NCBI GenBank assembly: GCA_002448305.1
Contig: DJWY01000035.1
Location: 1,613-65,612 of the forward strand
DNA length: 64,000 nucleotides
Direction: 5' to 3'
From: Selenomonadales bacterium UBA7018
GTDB lineage: Bacteria; Bacillota; Negativicutes; Selenomonadales; Selenomonadaceae
In this document: positions 58,267 to 64,000 of the stretch, piece after piece
Layout of the letters: each line of letters begins with the position of its first letter
Position numbering within the stretch: the stretch's first letter is position 1
Program-made: the position numbers and the translations under genes
Notes under the pieces: model-generated
Told to the model about the DNA's origin: nothing
The model's database searches: none
Seen by the model: the letters and a program-made list of their open reading frames with translations, nothing else

Positions 58267-58824
58267 ATGAAGTTGATAATCGGTATGACGGGCGCAAGCG
58301 GCGTTGTTATCGCCGTAGAACTTTTGCGCCGCCTTAAAGATATTCAAGACGTCGAAACGCATTTAATCATAACCGAAGGCGCGGAACTCACTATTCGCGA
58401 CGAGACGAACTTTGACATTTTCGAGATTCGCCGCCTTGCCGATTTTGTTTACGACGTGAACCAAATGGACGCTTCGATTGCAAGCGGAAGTTTTCTCGTT
58501 GACGGAATGATTATCGTCCCGTGCACAATGAAAACGCTTGCGGGCATTGCGTCCGGTTATTGCGAAAATCTTTTGCTCCGCGCCGCTGACGTTTGCATAA
58601 AGGAAAATCGAAAACTTTTGCTCGTGCCGCGTGAAATGCCTTTCAGCAAAATTCACTTGCGCAACATGAAAGAACTTGCTGACTGCGGCGCAATCATTAT
58701 GCCGCCCGTTATGACATTTTATAACACGCCAACGACTTTGGAGGCGCAAGTTAATCATATCGTCAATAAAATCCTACGGCTGTTCAATCTGCCCGATAAT
58801 ATGGTCGAGTGGAAAAAACCTTAA
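58267..58824 (+). CDS. ubiX: flavin prenyltransferase UbiX/Pad1 family
   Basis: 185 residues. It makes the prenylated FMN cofactor of UbiD-type decarboxylases. GMTGASGVVIAVELLRRL at the N-terminus, IVPCTMKTLAGIASG and LLVPREMPFS are the characteristic blocks. 18 bp after the glycosyltransferase gene. The UbiD partner is not in the window. Overlaps convergent speE by 4 bp. Confidence 0.93.
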   Translation: MKLIIGMTGASGVVIAVELLRRLKDIQDVETHLIITEGAELTIRDETNFDIFEIRRLADFVYDVNQMDASIASGSFLVDGMIIVPCTMKTLAGIASGYCENLLLRAADVCIKENRKLLLVPREMPFSKIHLRNMKELADCGAIIMPPVMTFYNTPTTLEAQVNHIVNKILRLFNLPDNMVEWKKP

Positions 58825-59663
58825 CGCAATTTCTTTATAACGTATGTCGGCAACATGAACGCGCCCACATGCACTTTCGGGTTATAATAATTTGTCTGCA
58901 GATTCAGTGCTTGCCAGCGTCCGAAGTCTACAGCGTTTGTCGGGTGAAATTTTTTCGACGCGAAACCGAATAGCCATTGCCCCGCAGGATATGTCGGAAT
59001 ATTTATCTGATAAACGCGCACGACTGGGAACGAACCGGCTAATCTTTTATGCGCTCGTTGCATTGCTGCCGCGTCGTGGTTGTAAAATGGATTTTCGTGC
59101 TGATTTATCATTATGCCGCTTGCCTTGAGCGCATTGAAGCAGTTGCCGTAAAATTCTTTTGTGAATAAGCCTTCGCCCACGCCGAAAGGGTCAGTAGAAT
59201 CAATTATTATCAAGTCGTATTCGTCCGATTTACGCCGAACAAATTTTAGCCCGTCCGCGAAAAATATTTCCACTCGCGGATTATCTAAGCAACTCGCCGT
59301 TTGCGGGATATATTTTCGGCAAGCCCTAACGACCGTTTCATCTATCTCCACCAAATCAATTTTTTCTATCGTGTCATATTTTAAAAGTTCTCGCGCAGAG
59401 CCGCCGTCGCCGCCCCCGACCAATAGCACTTTTTTTATGTCCGGATTAACGCACATTGGCACATGCGTTATCATTTCGTGATAAATAAATTCGTCGCGCT
59501 CGGTTATCATTATGCGCCCATCGAGAACCAACAGACGCCCGAATTCCGCTGAATCAAATATATCGACCCGTTGAAATTCGCTGACTTCGCTGAAAAGTTG
59601 TTTATCGACTTTCAATGAAAAGCGTACGTTCGGCGTATGCAATTCGCTGAACCATAACTCCAT
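58821..59663 (-). CDS. speE: spermidine synthase (polyamine aminopropyltransferase)
   Basis: 280 residues. It transfers aminopropyl from decarboxylated SAM to putrescine or cadaverine. Motifs: LLVGGGDGGSARELLKY (residues about 79-95), DLIIIDSTDPFGVGEGLFTKEFY and the N-terminal ELHTPNVRFSLKVDKQLFSE. It follows the decarboxylase gene by 3 bp, so the two form a polyamine unit. Confidence 0.95.
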   Translation of the reverse strand: MELWFSELHTPNVRFSLKVDKQLFSEVSEFQRVDIFDSAEFGRLLVLDGRIMITERDEFIYHEMITHVPMCVNPDIKKVLLVGGGDGGSARELLKYDTIEKIDLVEIDETVVRACRKYIPQTASCLDNPRVEIFFADGLKFVRRKSDEYDLIIIDSTDPFGVGEGLFTKEFYGNCFNALKASGIMINQHENPFYNHDAAAMQRAHKRLAGSFPVVRVYQINIPTYPAGQWLFGFASKKFHPTNAVDFGRWQALNLQTNYYNPKVHVGAFMLPTYVIKKLR

Positions 59664-59666
59664 TTT

Positions 59667-61121
59667 CTATCGCCCCTTTATCACTTGCAAGCGTTTTATC
59701 GTCATATCTTCGGGACCTGTCAGCTGGCAACCTTTACGCTTAGCGTACTTCACGTAGTCTAAAATTTCTTTGGTGATTCTTTCGCCCGGAGCCAGTATCG
59801 GAATGCCGGGAGGATAGCACATTAAAAATTCTGCCGCCGTCTCGCCAACCGTTTCAGCTATCGGCAGAGATTTTTTTTCGGCGTAGAAAGCTTCTTTGGG
59901 CGTCGCGTCGACTATCGGCGAAATGTATTCAACTTTCATCAGCCGCGCAGAATCTTTCCTATAAATTCTTTTAACGTCGGCTAATGCGCTAACCAATCGT
60001 TCAATATCTTTAACTCTGTCGCCGACCGAAACATAAGCTAAAATATTTGCAATGTCGCCGAACTCAAGCTGAATGTCGTATTCATCGCGCAAAATGTCAT
60101 AAACCTCGACGCCCGCTAAGCCAACCGACCGCGTATAAACTGACAATTTCGTTACGTCAAAATCATAAATCGCGCCGCCGTCGACAAGCTCTTTCCCGTA
60201 AGCGTACCAGCCGCCCAGATAATTTATTTCATCGCGGGCATATTCAACTAGCTCAATCACATTGTCGAAAATTTCCGAGCCGCGCAGGGCTAAATTTCGT
60301 CGCGAAATATCTAGGCTTGCCATAAGTAGATATGAGCCGCTTGTCGTCTGCGTCAAATTTATTATCTGGTGGACGTAGCCCGCGTTGATATTTTCGCCCG
60401 TCAACAGCAGTGAACTTTGCGTAAGCGAGCCGCCCGATTTATGCATTGAGACTGCCGCCATATCAGCCCCGACTGACATAGCTGACGCCGGCAATTTTTG
60501 GTTGAAATAAAAATGCGTGCCGTGCGCTTCGTCCGCTAAAACTTTCAAGCCGTGTTCGTGCGCTACTTTAGTTATCGTCGCTATGTCCGAGCATATCCCG
60601 TAGTAAGTCGGATTGTTCACCAAAACGGCTTTAGCGTCGGGATTATTTTTTATCGCCGCGATTACTTCTTCGACCTTCATGCCCAGCGAAATTCCTAAAC
60701 GTTCGTCGACTTGCGGATTGACATAAATTGGAATTGCGCCGCTTAGTATCAAAGCATTTATCGCGCTCCGGTGGACATTTCGCGGCAGGATTATCTTATC
60801 GCCTGGCTTGCACACGGTTAAAATCATTGCTTGCACAGCTTGAGTTGTGCCGCCTGTTATGAAAAAGCTATGCGCCGCGCCGAATGCTTCTGCCGCTAAA
60901 ATTTCCGCGTCTCTTATCACCGACACTGGATGACATAAATTATCTAGCGGCTTCATTGAATTTACGTCGACTTCTAAGCAACGTTGCCCTAAAAATTCTA
61001 GCAAGTCGGCGTTGCCACGCCCGTGTTTATGTCCAGGCACATCAAATGGCACTAAGCGCGTCGCCCTCATTTTTTCCAATGATTCCATTATTGGAGCACG
61101 TTCTTGCGTCAAATATTCCAT
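59667..61121 (-). CDS. Orn/Lys/Arg decarboxylase family, PLP-dependent
   Basis: 484 residues, the short form of the bacterial basic amino acid decarboxylases. PLP Lys228 lies in SMHKSGGS, ADEAHGTHF (196-204) precedes it and VPGHKHG (28-34) marks the family. Substrate could be Arg, Lys or Orn; linkage to speE fits polyamine synthesis. In Selenomonas relatives polyamines are linked to peptidoglycan, which would give the pair an envelope role (known for the genus, inferred here). AAGGAG precedes the ATG. Confidence 0.9.
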   Translation of the reverse strand: MEYLTQERAPIMESLEKMRATRLVPFDVPGHKHGRGNADLLEFLGQRCLEVDVNSMKPLDNLCHPVSVIRDAEILAAEAFGAAHSFFITGGTTQAVQAMILTVCKPGDKIILPRNVHRSAINALILSGAIPIYVNPQVDERLGISLGMKVEEVIAAIKNNPDAKAVLVNNPTYYGICSDIATITKVAHEHGLKVLADEAHGTHFYFNQKLPASAMSVGADMAAVSMHKSGGSLTQSSLLLTGENINAGYVHQIINLTQTTSGSYLLMASLDISRRNLALRGSEIFDNVIELVEYARDEINYLGGWYAYGKELVDGGAIYDFDVTKLSVYTRSVGLAGVEVYDILRDEYDIQLEFGDIANILAYVSVGDRVKDIERLVSALADVKRIYRKDSARLMKVEYISPIVDATPKEAFYAEKKSLPIAETVGETAAEFLMCYPPGIPILAPGERITKEILDYVKYAKRKGCQLTGPEDMTIKRLQVIKGR

Positions 61122-61135
61122 TGTGTTTTCTCCTT

Positions 61136-61169
61136 AAAAAAAGCGGGCTTTCGTTGCCCGCTATTTTTT
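61136..61169. terminator. terminator between sepF and the decarboxylase gene
   Basis: AGCGGGC / GCCCGCT 7-bp perfect stem (61142-61162) with A6 and T6 flanks, functional in both directions. Confidence 0.85.
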
Positions 61170-61170
61170 C

Positions 61171-61809
61171 TCAGTTGTAACGTCTCAACTTCGTAGCCAT
61201 TGCCGCTTGTGCGCTCTCGACCTCGAAGCCTTCAGGCACATACAAGACGATTTTGCCCGAAATCATTTCGACGTGTCCGCTTATCGTGTACACTACGCCC
61301 AAGACGAAATCGCTAATTCTCTGCTGAACTGCTTCGTCCATGCCTTCATAGTTCACGACAACCGCGTTATTTTTTATCAAGTCCTGACCGATTGCCTTAA
61401 CTTGTTCGTCGTATTTTGTCGGCGTATAAATTCGCATAGTTATTTGCGGCGTCTTGACTACAGCTAAACTCGGTCGCACTGACGGTTCCGACGTGTCATA
61501 AGCGACGTAGCGTCTATCGCCAATCGTCGCGCTATCCGACGTGCTGACCCTTGTCCGCGTGAAACCGCCGATTCCGCCGCTTGCCATTTGCCTTTCCGCC
61601 TGGAAATTTTGCATGATTGGTTCTTGTGCCTTTTGCGTATTTTGTTCGACGGGTTTTTCAACCGGTTTCGGTTCGGCTTTTGGTTCTTCGGTTTTTGCCT
61701 CGACTTTTTTAGTTTCTTTCGGCTCGTCTTCCTCTACAATGTTTTCGACCGGCATTATTATATCCGTTACCTTTTTTACGAAATCCTTAAGTGAATCAAG
61801 TACCGACAT
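61171..61809 (-). CDS. sepF: cell division protein SepF-like
   Basis: 212 residues. An N-terminal amphipathic helix (MSVLDSLKDFVKKV) for membrane binding, a Pro/Glu/Lys-rich linker (about 25-75) and a C-terminal SepF domain (about 120-205; VNYEGMDEAVQQRISDFVLGVVY, GKIVLYVPEGFEVE). SepF anchors FtsZ in Gram-positives and many Firmicutes. The linker is longer than in Bacillus SepF. Confidence 0.9.
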   Translation of the reverse strand: MSVLDSLKDFVKKVTDIIMPVENIVEEDEPKETKKVEAKTEEPKAEPKPVEKPVEQNTQKAQEPIMQNFQAERQMASGGIGGFTRTRVSTSDSATIGDRRYVAYDTSEPSVRPSLAVVKTPQITMRIYTPTKYDEQVKAIGQDLIKNNAVVVNYEGMDEAVQQRISDFVLGVVYTISGHVEMISGKIVLYVPEGFEVESAQAAMATKLRRYN

Positions 61810-61902
61810 CTCTATCGCCCTTCCGCTTTATAATTTGCGTGCCCATTCTAGCATACTGCTTTATAAATTGCAAAGGGTTTTTTCAAAAAAATTTCAGATT
61901 GT

Positions 61903-62601
61903 TTAGTAGAAGTCTCTAAGGCGTTCTGCGCCGCTCAATTTCTTTAAGGCATCCGCCTCAATCGAAAGCAATGATTCAGGGCGCAACTTTAAAATTTTAG
62001 AAACTTCTTCTGCTGAATGCGCTCTTCCGCCCGTCAAGCCGAATCTCAATGCCAAAATTTTTTTCTCGGTCATAGTCAAATGTTTCATTGCTTCGTGCAG
62101 TAATTCTGCAAGCTGTTGTCTATCCATGCGCTCGAAATGCGTTGGCGCGTCCATATCGGCGACCAAATCCATTAGCGTTAAGCCTTCAATGTAATCGCCT
62201 TCGATAGCGTATTCATCTTTTGATTCATAAGTTCTTTCGTCTATCGGCGTATCTAAGGAAACTCCCCTATCAGCTTGAAGTTCCCGCAAGCCGCGAATGA
62301 TTGCTTTTTCTATGCATTCTTCCGCGTATTCAATGAAGGTCGGCGAGCCTTTTGTACTGAATTTTTTTACTGCCTTCAGAAGCCCGATATTGCCTTCTTG
62401 AATCAAGTCAGAGAACGCCGCGCCGCGTCCGATATATTTGCGGGCTATGTCGACGACCAAACGCAAATTTGCATTGACTAATTCTAGTTGCGCCTCTTCG
62501 TCGCCTGCGCCTGCCCGCGTCAATAGCGTATGAAATTCTTGCGCGCTCAATAGCGGGATTTGCTCAACCTCCTCTAAATATATTTGTACATCTTCCCTCA
62601 T
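61903..62601 (-). CDS. sigma-70 family RNA polymerase sigma factor (RpoD-like, small)
   Basis: About 232 residues. Region 1.2 (VQIYLEEVEQIPLLS), region 2 (DLIQEGNIGLLKAVKKF) and region 4 (MTEKKILALRFGL...LSIEADALKKL) are present, with the region 2-4 spacing of a group 3/4-like factor without the long non-conserved part of RpoD. ATG 62601 has AAAGGGCGG upstream. It is not the housekeeping sigma by size. No anti-sigma gene is adjacent. Confidence 0.88.
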   Translation of the reverse strand: MREDVQIYLEEVEQIPLLSAQEFHTLLTRAGAGDEEAQLELVNANLRLVVDIARKYIGRGAAFSDLIQEGNIGLLKAVKKFSTKGSPTFIEYAEECIEKAIIRGLRELQADRGVSLDTPIDERTYESKDEYAIEGDYIEGLTLMDLVADMDAPTHFERMDRQQLAELLHEAMKHLTMTEKKILALRFGLTGGRAHSAEEVSKILKLRPESLLSIEADALKKLSGAERLRDFY

Positions 62602-62625
62602 TGCACTCACCGCCCTTTAAATTCG

Positions 62626-62698
62626 ATTAGGAATTTGGAATGTATAATTAGGAATTATTTGCTTTTCCATTCCTAATTCCTAATTCATAATTCATAAT
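62626..62698. repeat. bipartite heptamer array with inverted halves
   Basis: Direct ATTAGGA-type units (62626-62653) are followed by inverted TCCTAAT, TCCTAAT, TCATAAT, TCATAAT units (62671-62698), so the region can fold into a long A/T-rich hairpin. It lies just upstream of the sigma factor start and forms the left part of the 520-bp gap. Confidence 0.7.
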
Positions 62699-62764
62699 TA
62701 CACTTTCGCGGTCAGGGTGATATTTCCTGCATTGGAATTGTTATTAGCTATTAATATTCGCGAC

Positions 62765-62793
62765 TTGACAAAAATTTTATGCTGCAATATTAT
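62765..62793 (+). promoter_or_regulatory. promoter of the large FDLQRFA protein gene
   Basis: Perfect TTGACA (62765-62770), exactly 17 bp, TATTAT (62788-62793). Transcripts from here would have a leader of about 320 nt. A second TTGACA at 62798-62803 has no clear -10. The 62794-63121 leader holds only short frames, including one of 28 codons ending GVNAQDLSLNNLRKTFN; nothing recognised. Confidence 0.6.
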
Positions 62794-63121
62794 GCGCTTG
62801 ACAATCAAAAGCGTTTGGTGGACGCTGATTAGTCAGATAGGGGGATTCTCGACTGGAGTTGGGGGACTTTAAGTCAGGATTAGATTTTTATTCTTTGTGG
62901 CGTTAGAATTTACCGCAGGTGAAGTTTGTAAATTCGACGCTTGTTTTAGTTTTATGAACTTTAATTTACTAAGTGGTTTTTATTGGGATTCGATTCGCAA
63001 GGGGTCAACGCGCAAGATTTATCGCTCAACAATCTGCGCAAGACCTTTAACTAATTCTATCTTTTTCAACAAAGGCTCGACTAAAAAATAGCGAGACTTT
63101 AGGAAGGGAGTTTTCTCTAAC

Positions 63122-64000
63122 ATGAGCGATTTGTTTAAAACATTTTCTTTCGACCTGCAACGCTTCGCAGTTGTCATTGAATCAGTAGCAGGACAATCCG
63201 GTCTAATCTCAATAGGACTTGATGAAGTTGGCACTTCTTCAACTACTCGTATGTTTAATAATGTTGAAGAAATTGCTAACGCTGGCGACACTTCTTTTGA
63301 CGGAAAATATTTCTGGGACACTTCTGCAACAGATTTTGTCAATGGTCTTAGCTTCGCCGGCGAAAGTGGCGTTCAACTTTCCATTGAGTTTCAAGAATAT
63401 CAAGTAACGGGCGTCTCGGCGGCGGGCGGCGATTCCAATGCCGTTTACACTTTCCGCAACATAACCGGAATCAATACTATCAGCTTTGATGATTCTTACG
63501 TAACAGGCGAAGGCTCCGACACAGTATCGCACGAGATAACCTCTAATGGCATTACAGTTGGTAGCGATAGCTTCTGGAAGGAAGGCGGCAGTTCATTAAC
63601 CGTTACTTCAGAAATTCCTTTGACGATTAACGGCTCAAAAGCTGGCATTGGTACTTTCGACTTTTCCACCCTTAGCGGCGCATCTACTGTCGCACTCGAT
63701 AGCTTTGTTGTAGATACCGAAAATGCTTCGGTTACCTCAATCAACCTCGACAGCGGCGTTATGTCTACAGGCGACCTTAAAGTCGGTGCAACCCTTGAGT
63801 TAGACCAAGACGCAATGATATGGAATGTAAACTCAAACGGCGTAAGCGGCGTAATGATTGACGACGGCACCGGCGCGACGGCTGAACTTTCTGTCAATAA
63901 GCCTTTCATCTATGGCTTTTTGGAAGGCACCACAGCACTTGGAGTACTTAGCGCGGCGGAGGGCGCAGTTGTCAGCGGTTGGGGTCACGCTACGGAAATC
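63122..64000 (+). CDS. large repetitive surface-type protein, N-terminal 293 codons (runs off right edge)
   Basis: An open frame with no stop to the window end, starting at ATG 63122 with GGAAGGGAG about 12 bp upstream. It begins MSDLFKTFSFDLQRFA and shows no classical signal peptide. The rest is Ser/Thr/Gly/Asp/Val-rich, beta-strand-like sequence with almost no Cys, Trp scarce (WDTS, FWKE, IWNV), as in haemagglutinin- or RTX-like beta-helical adhesins; for example SGASTVALDSF and GVSGVMIDDGTGATAEL. I recall FDLQRFA starts on other large proteins of Negativicutes but cannot check this. Secretion route unknown; a late-acting C-terminal signal is possible. Confidence 0.75.
   Translation, partial: MSDLFKTFSFDLQRFAVVIESVAGQSGLISIGLDEVGTSSTTRMFNNVEEIANAGDTSFDGKYFWDTSATDFVNGLSFAGESGVQLSIEFQEYQVTGVSAAGGDSNAVYTFRNITGINTISFDDSYVTGEGSDTVSHEITSNGITVGSDSFWKEGGSSLTVTSEIPLTINGSKAGIGTFDFSTLSGASTVALDSFVVDTENASVTSINLDSGVMSTGDLKVGATLELDQDAMIWNVNSNGVSGVMIDDGTGATAELSVNKPFIYGFLEGTTALGVLSAAEGAVVSGWGHATEI

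Noticed and set aside
22690..62698. Heptamer arrays considered as CRISPR arrays
   Set aside because: Units are 7 bp in direct tandem with no spacers of constant length and no cas genes.
62897..63091. A 64-codon frame in the leader of the FDLQRFA gene
   Set aside because: Starts at GTG without SD, unusual composition, better explained as untranslated leader.
1..64000. tRNA or rRNA genes
   Set aside because: No cloverleaf-compatible stretches with GGTTCGAATCC-like T arms or rRNA core sequences were noticed; a tRNAscan-SE or Rfam scan would settle it.

Overview
The window looks like a chromosomal segment of an anaerobic, diderm Firmicute of the class Negativicutes (Selenomonas-like relatives). 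It combines Firmicute genes (PrpC/PrkC/RsgA operon, RqcH, SepF, split transketolase) with outer-membrane genes (LpxD, an LpxL/HtrB-type acyltransferase, three Skp/OmpH-like periplasmic proteins, a PagL-like lipid A deacylase, autotransporter-type heptosyltransferases). Anaerobic enzymes (a 2-oxoacid:ferredoxin oxidoreductase, a CoA-dehydratase activase, a flavodiiron protein) fit the same picture. No tRNA, rRNA, CRISPR array or intact transposase gene was seen. Non-ATG starts, mostly TTG, are common and are usually supported by a good Shine-Dalgarno (SD) sequence.

Layout. 1-4.2 kb (minus): korA (partial) and its ferredoxin, rqcH, truA, aroA. 4.2-9.7 kb (plus): typA, then the prpC-prkC-rsgA signalling/ribosome-assembly operon. 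9.7-12.4 kb (minus): pgeF, a membrane protein of unknown function, surE. 12.5-18 kb: a PagL-like protein, ftsY, a divergent HTH regulator / membrane Ser-Thr kinase pair, a small lipoprotein, an M48 protease. 18-23.2 kb (plus): an envelope cluster of three OmpH/Skp-like proteins, lpxD, an Arg/Tyr/Pro-rich secreted protein, an LpxL-type acyltransferase and an M23 peptidase. 23.2-28.6 kb: a RodZ-like protein, a 1404-residue activase and a carboxylesterase remnant.

28.6-33.6 kb: an MFS exporter, queD-queE and two tandem autotransporter heptosyltransferases whose C-terminal halves are almost identical at DNA level. 33.7-39.5 kb: thrC, an ftsX without ftsE, an EnvC-like M23 activator, a transposon-derived element and a DASS transporter. 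39.5-44.3 kb: a VWA-like lipoprotein co-translated with ilvH, a solute-binding protein whose two halves appear swapped, and ilvB. 44.5-50.6 kb: split transketolase, then a nickel/peptide-type ABC set with binding protein, two ATPases and a methyltransferase but no permease. 50.7-58.8 kb: STAS protein, flavodiiron protein, LicC/PntC-like nucleotidyltransferase with a complete family-1-type ABC importer, a polyprenyl glycosylphosphotransferase and ubiX. 58.8-62.6 kb (minus): speE, an Orn/Lys/Arg decarboxylase, sepF, a sigma factor. 62.6-64 kb: a long leader and the start of a large repetitive surface-type protein beginning with an FDLQRFA motif.

The strongest non-routine signals are: the tandem heptosyltransferases together with the FDLQRFA protein; heptanucleotide (period-7) repeat arrays lying inside genes and at ribosome-binding positions; the order-swapped binding protein; the permease-less ABC cassette; the Tat-carboxylesterase deletion remnant; and a 348-bp element with terminal inverted repeats that appears to have landed in a terminator. 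None is proven to be a new system; each carries its own test.
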